Positions 53,712 to 61,138 of a stretch of DNA of 64,000 bases are shown one piece after another; the first letter of the stretch is position 1, and each line of letters starts with the position of its first letter. This DNA comes from Rudanella lutea DSM 19387 (GTDB lineage Bacteria > Bacteroidota > Bacteroidia > Cytophagales > Spirosomataceae), in NCBI RefSeq assembly GCF_000383955.1, contig NZ_KB913013.1, positions 4,793,694-4,857,693 of the forward strand, in the 5' to 3' direction. A program made the position numbers and the translations under genes. The notes beneath the pieces are model-generated. The model saw only the letters and a program-made list of their open reading frames with translations, was not told the origin of the DNA and searched no databases.

Positions 53712-54290
53712 ATGAACAGATACCTTTCAGTAGCCGTGCTGGGTTTGCTTCTGCAAGCCTGTGGCGGTAACGACAGTGAGAATAAGGCCAACGAAGCCAA
53801 CGAACAACGTATCGACGCCCAGGCCGTGGGCGTTAGCGACGAAGCCAAACAGGACGCCAAGAAAACGGCCGGGCGGCTGGTGGAGCTGACGAGCATGAAC
53901 CTCACCGAGTACGAACTGAGTCAGGCGGCTCTGCGGCAGGCAACCAACCCGGAAGTGAAGGCGCTGGCTCAGCAGGCCGTAAACCGGTTTGCGCAGCAGG
54001 ATAAAGCCCTTCGCGATTTGGCCCGTGACCTGAAAATTGTGCTGCCCACCGAGCTGTCGGCCGAAGGGCGCGACCGGCTGGAAGACCTCACCGGTGAAAA
54101 AGCAGGCACCGCGTTCGACCTCAAATACCTGGAGCAAATCCAGAAAGTTACCAATGAGATGTCGGACCTCGCCGACGATCTTGCCGATGATGCCCCCAAC
54201 GATGCCGTTCGGGAGTACGGTAACCGGGCGGAGAAAGAAGCCAGCCAGCGCGCCGACCGGGCTAAATCGCTCCGTAACGTGCTGGGATAA
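53712..54290 (+). CDS. DUF4142 domain-containing lipoprotein
   Basis: A 192-residue lipoprotein (VAVLGLLLQACGGND, Cys17). The body is a ferritin-like helical DUF4142 domain: LTSMNLTEYELSQAALRQATNPEVKALAQQAVNRF and FDLKYLEQIQK match the family. The role is unknown; proteins of this family are periplasmic and sometimes linked to stress. It follows mlaD by 27 bases and is probably in the same transcript. Confidence 0.85.
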   Translation: MNRYLSVAVLGLLLQACGGNDSENKANEANEQRIDAQAVGVSDEAKQDAKKTAGRLVELTSMNLTEYELSQAALRQATNPEVKALAQQAVNRFAQQDKALRDLARDLKIVLPTELSAEGRDRLEDLTGEKAGTAFDLKYLEQIQKVTNEMSDLADDLADDAPNDAVREYGNRAEKEASQRADRAKSLRNVLG

Positions 54291-54330
54291 AGGGGGAATA
54301 TAGTTAGGAGTTGGAAGTTAAGAGTTAACT

Positions 54331-54430
54331 CAGTGCTTGCTATTCGGACTTCAGACACTAGGCGTTAGACTTACTACTCTTCTGTAGGGGTGTCTAACGT
54401 CTAGTATCCAACATCTAATGTCCAGAACTG
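54331..54430. repeat. Dispersed imperfect-palindrome element, copy 2
   Basis: The left arm 54331-54370 and right arm 54392-54430 match the right and left arms of the element at 42176-42273 in reverse complement (about 33/40 and 35/39 identical). The inner stem is GCGTTAGAC/GTCTAACGT; the 21-base loop is unrelated to that of copy 1. It again sits between convergent genes (DUF4142 and ggt). Confidence 0.8.
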
Positions 54431-54442
54431 ATCTAACTCCCA

Positions 54443-56233
54443 TTAATATCCCATGGCGGTGTTATCGGCGCGGGGGTCAGAGGCTCCTTCGAGGGTACCG
54501 TCGGGGCGCACCAGAATACAGTCCATACGGCCGAGGGTGTTGGTCAGGCGTTCGAGCACGTAGCCCCGGCTTTGCAGAATCTGTTCGGTTTTGGGGGTGA
54601 ACGCTCCGTTTTCAAAGGTCGTTTTGTCGGGTAGCCACTGATGGTGAAACTTCAGCGCATTCACGGCCTGCTGCATCGTCATGCCGTGCTCAGTCACGTT
54701 CAGAATCGTCTGAAACACCGACGTCATGATGGTTGAGCCGCCCGGCGTGCCAACTACCATGTACAGCTTACCCCCTTTTTCGAGAATCGTGGGCGTCATA
54801 CTCGACAGCATCCGTTTGCCGGGTGCAATGGCGTTGGCCGCATTGCCCACCAGCCCGTACATGTTGGGCGTGCCGGGTTTGATGCTGAAATCGTCCATCT
54901 CGTTGTTCATCAGAAAACCAGCTCCGCCTACCACAACCCGGCTGCCGTAACCACCGTTGAGTGTGGTGGTAATGGCCACGGCGTTACCCTCTTTGTCGAC
55001 CACCGAGAAGTGGGTAGTTTCGAGGCTTTCGAAACCGGGCAAGGTGCCCCCGCGGATGTTCCGGCTGTCGGTGGCTTTGGCCCAGTTGAAGTCGGTCCAG
55101 CGCGATTTGAGGTACGGGTAGCTCGTCAGTTCGGCTACGGGGACCTTCACAAAATCAGGGTCGCCCAGAAACTTGGCCCGGTCGGCATACACGCGCCGTT
55201 CGGCTTCAATCATGACCTGTACGGTGCTGTCGCGGTTCCAGCCCCAGCGCCGGAGCGGAAACGGCTCCACAAATCGCATCAGTTGCACCAGCGCAACCCC
55301 ACCGCTCGACGTAGGGGGCATTGTGATGATATTCAGGTCTTTGTAGGTAGCCTTGAGTGGGGTTCGCCAAACCGATTTGTAGTCGGCCAGGTCCTGCTCG
55401 GTAATCAGGCCACCCCCGCGCTGCATCTCGGTTGCCAGCAGCCGGGCGGTTTCGCCCCCGTAAAAACCGGCGCGGCCCTGTGCCTGAATCCGCCGGAGGG
55501 TTTGTCCCAGATCGGTTTGCACGAGTCGGTCATTGGCGCGCCAGCGGGTGGTGTCGGTCGGGGTGCCTTTCAGAAAATACGATTTGCCGGGATTGATCCG
55601 CAGGAGGTCTTGCCGGATACTGTTGAGACCACGGGCATCGCGCTCGGTGAGGGCAAAGCCCCGCTCGGCGAGGTCGATGGCGGGTTGCAGCACCTGCGCC
55701 CAGCTTAACCGCCCAAACCGGCTATGCGCCTGTACCATGCCGTCGACAGAGCCCGGTACTCCGCTTGCCAGATGCCCGCTGATGCTCAGGCCCGGCCGTA
55801 CATTGCCCGCTGAGTCGAGGTACATATCGCGGGTGGCTTTGCCCGGGGCTTTTTCGCGAAAATCGAGGGTATGGGCTTCACCGGCTTTGTCGCGATACAC
55901 CAGAAACCCTCCGCCCCCCAGGTTGCCCGCGCCGGGGTACACCACCGCCAGGGCAAACTGCACGGCCACGGCCGCATCTACGGCGTTGCCACCGGCTTTC
56001 AGAATCTCCAAGCCCACGCGCGAGGCTTCGGGGTGTGCCGTAGCCACCATGCCATTGCGCCCGGTAACACCCATCCGGTCGGAGTAAAACGGTTTGAGCG
56101 TAGGGTCTTCGTCGCGGTATTGGTACACGCCCTGACTCTGGGATACCGCGCCCGACGAGCCGCGTGGGGCCGAGGAATGGCAGGCCACCACGAGCGTGAG
56201 TAAGCCAATCGGAAAGAATAATGATCGCATCAT
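54443..56233 (-). CDS. ggt: Gamma-glutamyltransferase
   Basis: A 596-residue lipoprotein precursor (LLTLVVACHSS, lipobox). Gamma-glutamyltransferases cleave themselves into large and small subunits at the Thr of TTHFS: here LETTHFSVVDKEGNAVAITTTLNGGYGS carries the nucleophilic Thr. GMVATAHPEASRVGLEILKAGGNAVDAAVA is the N-terminal family signature and SSMTPTI is conserved in the small subunit. It degrades glutathione or other gamma-glutamyl compounds outside the cytoplasm. The 5-oxoprolinase at 12239-16096 could use downstream 5-oxoproline. Start at the first of two adjacent ATG codons. Confidence 0.92.
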   Translation of the reverse strand: MMRSLFFPIGLLTLVVACHSSAPRGSSGAVSQSQGVYQYRDEDPTLKPFYSDRMGVTGRNGMVATAHPEASRVGLEILKAGGNAVDAAVAVQFALAVVYPGAGNLGGGGFLVYRDKAGEAHTLDFREKAPGKATRDMYLDSAGNVRPGLSISGHLASGVPGSVDGMVQAHSRFGRLSWAQVLQPAIDLAERGFALTERDARGLNSIRQDLLRINPGKSYFLKGTPTDTTRWRANDRLVQTDLGQTLRRIQAQGRAGFYGGETARLLATEMQRGGGLITEQDLADYKSVWRTPLKATYKDLNIITMPPTSSGGVALVQLMRFVEPFPLRRWGWNRDSTVQVMIEAERRVYADRAKFLGDPDFVKVPVAELTSYPYLKSRWTDFNWAKATDSRNIRGGTLPGFESLETTHFSVVDKEGNAVAITTTLNGGYGSRVVVGGAGFLMNNEMDDFSIKPGTPNMYGLVGNAANAIAPGKRMLSSMTPTILEKGGKLYMVVGTPGGSTIMTSVFQTILNVTEHGMTMQQAVNALKFHHQWLPDKTTFENGAFTPKTEQILQSRGYVLERLTNTLGRMDCILVRPDGTLEGASDPRADNTAMGY

Positions 56234-56360
56234 AGGGGCTAATATACGGAAAAGTCGCGCAGCCTCCGGTGCAAACGGGCACCGACCGGCGCTCGACAAA
56301 GCGGGCTAAACTTCTATTTGTCCGGCTATTTTCTCAGTTTTACGAAAAAAACGCTTTCAG

Positions 56361-57242
56361 ATGGCTACGGCCCGTCCACTATACCAACAACTCTCGCGCA
56401 ATATCACGGCGTACCCCCCCGAGGAGGCCCGCGAAATGGCGTTCATGCTGCTTGATCACTACTTTGGGCTTCGTAAAGCCGATGTGCTGGGCGATAAGCC
56501 CTTGCCGCCCAACCGCACCGAGCCTGATTGGTTTCGGATTCTGGAACGGCTCAACCGGCAGGAGCCCATTCAGCACGTGATCGGGACAACCATTTTTTGC
56601 GGCCTCGAATTTGAGGTCTCACCCGATGTGCTTATTCCCCGCCCCGAAACCGAAGACCTCGTGCGGCTCATCATGCACGACTTTGCCAACCGGATCGACG
56701 ACCCGCTCGAAGCACGGCCGGTTGAGGTGCTCGATATTGGCACCGGCAGCGGCTGTCTGGCCGTTACCCTCGCTCGTTTTCTGCCTTCAGCCCTGGTTAC
56801 CGGCTGGGACGTGTCGGAGCAGGCCCTGACCCTCGCCCGGCGCAATGCCGAAAATCTGGGCGCGGCCGATGTGGTTTTCCAGATTCAGGATATTCTGAAC
56901 GTACCCGCCGACTTCGACCGATCTTTTGACTGCATTGTGAGCAACCCGCCCTACGTGACCCGCTCCGAAGCCGCCCAAATGGACCGGAATGTACTGGAAT
57001 ACGAGCCCGATTTGGCCCTGTTCGTCGACGATGCCGACCCGCTCATTTTTTACAAAGCCGTAGCCGATTTTGCCCGTAAGCACCTGACACCCGGCGGTGC
57101 CTGCTACGTGGAAATCAACGAACGGTTTGGCGATGATACCCGCCGGGTTTTTGCCGACCGGGGCTTTAGCAGCGTGCAGGTGTACAAGGATATTCACGGG
57201 AAAGACCGCAGCGTGCGGGCAGCGCTGGTAAATAAGTTTTAG
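56361..57242 (+). CDS. prmC: Peptide chain release factor N5-glutamine methyltransferase
   Basis: A 293-residue SAM-dependent methyltransferase that methylates the GGQ glutamine of release factors. The N-terminal helical domain (about 1-75) is followed by IPRPETEDLV, the SAM motif DIGTGSGCLAVTLAR, and the catalytic NPPY in IVSNPPYVTRSE, all characteristic of PrmC. The C-terminus ends in a typical strand (SVRAALVNK). No prfA gene lies adjacent. A word-repeat sequence follows the stop directly. Confidence 0.93.
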   Translation: MATARPLYQQLSRNITAYPPEEAREMAFMLLDHYFGLRKADVLGDKPLPPNRTEPDWFRILERLNRQEPIQHVIGTTIFCGLEFEVSPDVLIPRPETEDLVRLIMHDFANRIDDPLEARPVEVLDIGTGSGCLAVTLARFLPSALVTGWDVSEQALTLARRNAENLGAADVVFQIQDILNVPADFDRSFDCIVSNPPYVTRSEAAQMDRNVLEYEPDLALFVDDADPLIFYKAVADFARKHLTPGGACYVEINERFGDDTRRVFADRGFSSVQVYKDIHGKDRSVRAALVNKF

Positions 57243-57358
57243 AGTTGTATAGTTGCAGAGTTGGAAAGTTGGGGTTGACTTTCACTCGTACTATCTTCTT
57301 CATAGCGAACTTTATACCTGTACAACTCAATAACTTTATAACTGTACAACTCCCCACT
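57243..57358. repeat. Word-repeat sequence left of the four-helix-bundle gene
   Basis: It contains AGTTGTATAGTTG, AGAGTTGGAAAGTTGG and then the complementary words GTACAACTCAATAACTTTATAACTGTACAACT, so the ends can fold back. Matching TACAACT/AAAACTTTACAACT words occur on the other side of the gene at 57741-57784. Confidence 0.6.
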
Positions 57359-57748
57359 ATGGCTACCATCAACAGAATTGAAGATTTAACGACCTGGCAA
57401 AAAGCACGATTGTTGTCGATGGCGATTCATCGTACCACACGATCGGCCCTGTTTTTGGATGACCTGGACTTAAAACGGCAGATTCGTCGGGCGGGTGGTT
57501 CGGTCATGGATAACGTTGCCGAAGGATACGGACGGGGAAGTCGGAAGGAATTTATTCAGTTTTTAGGCATTGCTAAAGGATCATCAACAGAAGTAAAATC
57601 TCAGTTGTATCGTTCTCTCGACAATGAATACATCACCCAATTACAGTTTGATTCGCTTTATGAGCAGGCCGACGAAGTTGGTCGTTTGATTGATAGCCTG
57701 GTTGACTATTTAAAAACGACAGAACGGAAAGGGCGTCGCCACGACTAA
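57359..57748 (+). CDS. Four-helix bundle protein (23S rRNA intervening-sequence family)
   Basis: A 129-residue protein of the four-helix-bundle family named after intervening sequences of 23S rRNA: WQKARLLSMAIH, LKRQIRRAGGSVMDNVAEGYGRGSRKEFIQFLGIAKGSSTEVKSQL and a C-terminal LIDSLVDYLK match the family. ATG 57359 is chosen since the upstream frame covers the repeat. It stands alone, not in an rRNA gene. The family also occurs near mobile and reverse-transcriptase-type systems. Both flanks carry related ACAACT word repeats, suggesting that gene and flanks may have moved together. Confidence 0.87.
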   Translation: MATINRIEDLTTWQKARLLSMAIHRTTRSALFLDDLDLKRQIRRAGGSVMDNVAEGYGRGSRKEFIQFLGIAKGSSTEVKSQLYRSLDNEYITQLQFDSLYEQADEVGRLIDSLVDYLKTTERKGRRHD

Positions 57749-57784
57749 CTTTACAACTCTACAACTTTAAAACTTTACAACTCC
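57741..57784. repeat. Word-repeat sequence right of the four-helix-bundle gene
   Basis: ACTTTACAACTCTACAACTTTAAAACTTTACAACT reiterates the ACAACT/TTTA words of the left flank (57243-57358). It extends to within four bases of the MoxR start. Confidence 0.6.
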
Positions 57785-57787
57785 AGT

Positions 57788-58762
57788 TTGCAAGCCACTC
57801 AATTCTCATATCATACCAAAATTCGCCAGGTGAGCGAAGAAGTAGGCCGGGTAGTCGTGGGGCAGGATCGGCTCCTGAACCGCCTGTTGATTGGCCTCTT
57901 TACGGGTGGGCATATTCTGCTCGAAGGGGTGCCGGGTCTGGCCAAGACGCTCACTATCAATACGCTGGCCAAAGTGTTGCAGCTTGATTTTCAGCGGATT
58001 CAGTTCACGCCCGACCTCTTGCCCGCCGACCTGATCGGGACGATGATTTTTAACCAGCGAACGGCCGAGTTTGAGGTGAAACAGGGTCCTATTTTTGCCA
58101 ACCTCATTCTGGCCGACGAGATCAACCGCTCACCCGCCAAGGTACAGTCGGCCCTGCTCGAAGCCATGCAGGAAAAGCAGGTGACAATCGGCGAAGAGAC
58201 CTTCCTGCTCGACCCGCCGTTTCTGGTACTGGCTACCCAAAACCCGGTGGAGCAGGAGGGAACCTACCCTCTGCCCGAAGCGCAGGTCGACCGGTTTATG
58301 ATGAAGGTCTTTATTGATTACCTCTCCAAAGAGGATGAGCTGGAGGTGATGCGCCGGATGTCGGACATGAGTTTCGACTACGAGGTGCAGCCCGTCCTCG
58401 ACCGCGACGACATCCGGGGAATCCGCAATGAGATCAACACGGTCAACATGTCCGAAACCCTGGAGCGGTACATCATCGAGCTGGTGTTTGCTACCCGCCG
58501 ACCCCTCGAATACGGCCTTCGCGACGAAGCCCGCTACCTGCAATACGGGGTTTCGCCCCGCGCGAGTATCAACCTCAACCGGGCGGCCAAAGCCCTCGCC
58601 TACTTCGATCGGCGCGACTATGTATTGCCCGAAGACATCAAAGAAGTAGCGCCCGACGTGTTTAACCACCGGATTATGCTCAACTACGAAGCCGAGGCCG
58701 ATGGCGTCACCACGTCGCAGATTATCACCTCGATTCTGCGGAAAGTAGCGATTGGGCGGTAG
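57788..58762 (+). CDS. MoxR family AAA+ ATPase
   Basis: A 324-residue AAA+ ATPase: Walker A GVPGLAKT at 47-54, Walker B ILADEINRSPAKVQSALLEAM, sensor-type ATQNPVEQEGTYPLPEAQVDRF. MoxR proteins act as chaperones, usually together with DUF58 and von Willebrand A proteins (Bat operon) for cofactor or surface-protein assembly. Here none of those follows; the next gene is beyond a 400-base repeat-rich gap. The frame has no ATG near the N-terminus and a stop about 40 codons upstream; TTG at 57788 gives the expected family start. Confidence 0.9.
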   Translation: MQATQFSYHTKIRQVSEEVGRVVVGQDRLLNRLLIGLFTGGHILLEGVPGLAKTLTINTLAKVLQLDFQRIQFTPDLLPADLIGTMIFNQRTAEFEVKQGPIFANLILADEINRSPAKVQSALLEAMQEKQVTIGEETFLLDPPFLVLATQNPVEQEGTYPLPEAQVDRFMMKVFIDYLSKEDELEVMRRMSDMSFDYEVQPVLDRDDIRGIRNEINTVNMSETLERYIIELVFATRRPLEYGLRDEARYLQYGVSPRASINLNRAAKALAYFDRRDYVLPEDIKEVAPDVFNHRIMLNYEAEADGVTTSQIITSILRKVAIGR

Positions 58763-58788
58763 GGGTGATTACCCTGTAGTCAATAGAT

Positions 58789-58915
58789 GTATCGGACAAG
58801 TTTGTGTCTCCAGCCATCCGTTGCCGGTTTACCGCCTTCCCCCCCGGCCCCCTCCTTAGTTCAAGGAGGGGGCCGGGGGGGGGAAATGGACGGTTGGCAA
58901 ACTTGTCCGACACCC
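58789..58915. mobile_element. MITE-like hairpin element with flanking 11-bp direct repeats
   Basis: Terminal inverted repeats GTATCGGACAAGTTTG (58789-58804) and CAAACTTGTCCGACAC (58898-58913), 15 of 16 matching, enclose a GC-rich perfect hairpin: left arm 58837-58857, loop AGTTC, right arm 58863-58885. Directly outside, AGTCAATAGAT occurs at 58778-58788 and again at 58916-58926, as expected of a target-site duplication. No transposase is encoded. Confidence 0.65.
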
Positions 58916-58966
58916 AGTCAATAGATAAGTAGATCGCCTAAAGTAGTTAAGGTTATATATTGGCGT

Positions 58967-59005
58967 GCATTTTGTCATGCTTCCTTCCCCAGCATGACAA
59001 AATGC
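58967..59005. repeat. Perfect 15-bp hairpin
   Basis: GCATTTTGTCATGCT at 58967-58981 pairs with AGCATGACAAAATGC at 58991-59005 around TCCTTCCCC. It is not followed by a T run. It is probably a dispersed palindromic repeat. Confidence 0.7.
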
Positions 59006-59163
59006 TCACTCTAAAGTATTTTAGACAAGATATGTATAGATATTAAAAACAGGTTAAATTGGCGTTGGTCGAATTACATCTTGTATTTCTGAAACTACTA
59101 ACAGGTAAGTTCCGTGTAACTTTAAATTGAGTTTATATCCATACTTTGCCTCTTTCGTTTCTT

Positions 59164-59553
59164 ATGACACTCGGTGAGATACTGCGCCAACTTCGCAACC
59201 AGAAAAGATTGTCTCAACAGGTAGTCGCCGAGCAGGTCGGCGTTTGCCAAAGTACCTATTTCGCCTGGGAAAACGACCGTTCCTCGCCCAGCGCAAAGTA
59301 TTACGTCCGGTTAGCTACCACATTTGGGGTTGATGCTAAGGAGCTGATTCCTGACGATTTGGTGGTCATCATTCCCGCACCCGATGGTTCTGCCTTAGAG
59401 TCGACCGTCCTGAATGCCCAAACACTGTACAACGACCTCACTGCTTCGCAGAAACAGGTGATTCAACTACAGCGACAGCGTATTGAGCATCTCGAAGCCG
59501 AAAATCGGCGACTGGTAGAGCGATTGAAGTTGATAGCGGGTGCAACTAACTGA
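59164..59553 (+). CDS. XRE family helix-turn-helix regulator
   Basis: A 129-residue protein with an N-terminal Cro/CI-type helix-turn-helix (residues 3-60: LGEILRQLRNQKRLSQQVVAEQVGVCQSTYFAWENDRSSPSAKYYVRLA) and a C-terminal coiled coil (KQVIQLQRQRIEHLEAENRRLVERL) for dimerisation. ATG 59164 places the helix-turn-helix at the N-terminus; an ATG six codons upstream is also possible. It is the first gene of the peptide locus, 121 bases before the glycosyltransferase, and a candidate regulator of it. Orientation and spacing suggest its own transcript. Confidence 0.85.
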   Translation: MTLGEILRQLRNQKRLSQQVVAEQVGVCQSTYFAWENDRSSPSAKYYVRLATTFGVDAKELIPDDLVVIIPAPDGSALESTVLNAQTLYNDLTASQKQVIQLQRQRIEHLEAENRRLVERLKLIAGATN

Positions 59554-59674
59554 CCGGGGTTATGTATCGTTTATCTAATAAATTTTATCAATATTTTGAT
59601 TGAAATTATCGGCAAATCGATTGTCATTGGCTAAGTAAGCGGCCACCTTTGTCTGACCGTTCTCCACAAAGACA

Positions 59675-61138
59675 ATGACTGGCCTGACGACGCTACCGAT
59701 ACCCGATACAGTGCAGAGACGCAGTGTGCGGCAACAGCCTGATCAGGTTGGTTCTGCTGTTGAGTTATTGGTTAGCCGTAAAAAGCGCGTTTTGTTCATA
59801 CCCGCTTCCATCCGTAGCCATATCATTCCGACGCTGTATCTGGCCGATTTACTGGCCGACGAGTACGATATCTACTATGCCGTGACGACGCCCGTTCTGG
59901 CCGACATCGTGGCCCAAAACGGCTACACGCCTGTCATGAACGATTCGTTCCGCATCGGCTTTGGGATGGAACAGAACTTTTTGCGTTCAAAAAAAGAGAA
60001 AGCAGGCTTCTGGCAGGTTCTGCGTTCGGTTCATAGGAATGACGTATATCATCACCGGAAGCAGGTGCTGGACGAGTTGATGAACCGATTACTGCCGGAC
60101 GTGGTGATTATTGATATATTCAGTAGTACCGATTTTCTGGCTCTGTATGAATACCGCTTAAGGGTTCGACTGCTGTTCTGTAACCCTATGCTATCGACGT
60201 ACCGAGTGGGTAACTTCCCAGTTGTGTCTGAGGGCGAATGGCCGCAATCGATTCCAGTCCTATCTGAAACGGAAGCCTTCCGTATGAAGCGCTTCATTCA
60301 GAATCCGGGTGCCGAGTTGTACAGGGCCGCCATGCGCTATCAATGGCGAATGGTACAGCAACTGGCGGGGCTAACGGCAGAGCATCAGGTTATCCAAACA
60401 CCCTATACGCGCTTATTTGCCAATGTACCCGAACTGTTGCTGGCTCCGCTGGAATTGGAGGTATCGCCCGATGTTCGACAACCGAATGGGCACTATCTGG
60501 GCCTGTGCGTTCAGGAGAGCCGGGCCGATACGGAAGTAGATCCCGACTTTGCCCGGCAATGGCCCGGTATTCTGGCCCGGAAGCAGGCGGGTGAACGGAT
60601 TATTTATTGCAGCTTCGGGACGTTCTACACCGGCCCCGACCGAACGTTGCTGACGTTTATTGAAAACTTGCTGACGGTAGTGAGCGGACTTGGCAACGTT
60701 CAATTGGTATGCTCCGTCAATCCGTTGGTGATCCAAACCGTTCGGGCGTGGCATCGGCCCTCCCATCAGGTTCATTTATTTAGTCGGGTTCCGCAATTAG
60801 CCGTTTTGCAACAGGCCGACGTATTTATCACGCACGGAGGCTTAGGCTCGATCAAAGAAAGCATTTACTATGGGGTGCCCATGCTGGTGTATCCCTTAGA
60901 CCCGCACTACGACCAACCCGGCAATGCCCTGAAAGTGGAGCATCATGGCCTGGGCTTGCGGGGGGTGTTTCATACGGAGCGAGCGACAAATTTGCAGGAT
61001 AAACTGCAACGGTTGCTGAACGACGGGTCGTTTGCAGATAAAATCAGGCAGTTCAAACGTGAGACGGAAGTTATATCTACCCGGCAGATTATCAGGAACC
61101 TGTTAACCAATACACACCATGAAGCTGACGCCCGTTGA
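59675..61138 (+). CDS. GT1 family glycosyltransferase (MGT/UGT-like)
   Basis: A 487-residue GT-B fold enzyme of the UDP-glycosyltransferase family. The N-terminal acceptor domain starts VLFIPASIRSHIIPTLYLADLL; the C-terminal donor domain contains ERIIYCSFGTFYTG and the PSPG-like motif HGGLGSIKESIYYGVPMLVYPLDPHYDQPGNA with His387. Enzymes of this class glycosylate small lipophilic molecules, macrolides or peptides. Its 3' end overlaps the VKOR fusion gene by 20 bases, so the two are translationally coupled. In this setting it may modify the cysteine-rich peptide or an associated lipid; this is inference. Confidence 0.87.
   Translation: MTGLTTLPIPDTVQRRSVRQQPDQVGSAVELLVSRKKRVLFIPASIRSHIIPTLYLADLLADEYDIYYAVTTPVLADIVAQNGYTPVMNDSFRIGFGMEQNFLRSKKEKAGFWQVLRSVHRNDVYHHRKQVLDELMNRLLPDVVIIDIFSSTDFLALYEYRLRVRLLFCNPMLSTYRVGNFPVVSEGEWPQSIPVLSETEAFRMKRFIQNPGAELYRAAMRYQWRMVQQLAGLTAEHQVIQTPYTRLFANVPELLLAPLELEVSPDVRQPNGHYLGLCVQESRADTEVDPDFARQWPGILARKQAGERIIYCSFGTFYTGPDRTLLTFIENLLTVVSGLGNVQLVCSVNPLVIQTVRAWHRPSHQVHLFSRVPQLAVLQQADVFITHGGLGSIKESIYYGVPMLVYPLDPHYDQPGNALKVEHHGLGLRGVFHTERATNLQDKLQRLLNDGSFADKIRQFKRETEVISTRQIIRNLLTNTHHEADAR

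Larger units (their letters stand above)
58763..59163. other. 401-base intergenic region rich in hairpins
   Basis: No gene. It contains a 127-base MITE-like palindrome flanked by an 11-bp direct repeat (58778-58926), a second perfect 15-bp hairpin (58967-59005), and then AT-rich sequence up to the XRE regulator start. It marks the border between typical chromosomal genes and the peptide locus. Confidence 0.7.

Noticed and set aside
57359-57748. Intervening sequence within a 23S rRNA gene
   Set aside because: The protein family fits, but no rRNA sequence is present on either side.
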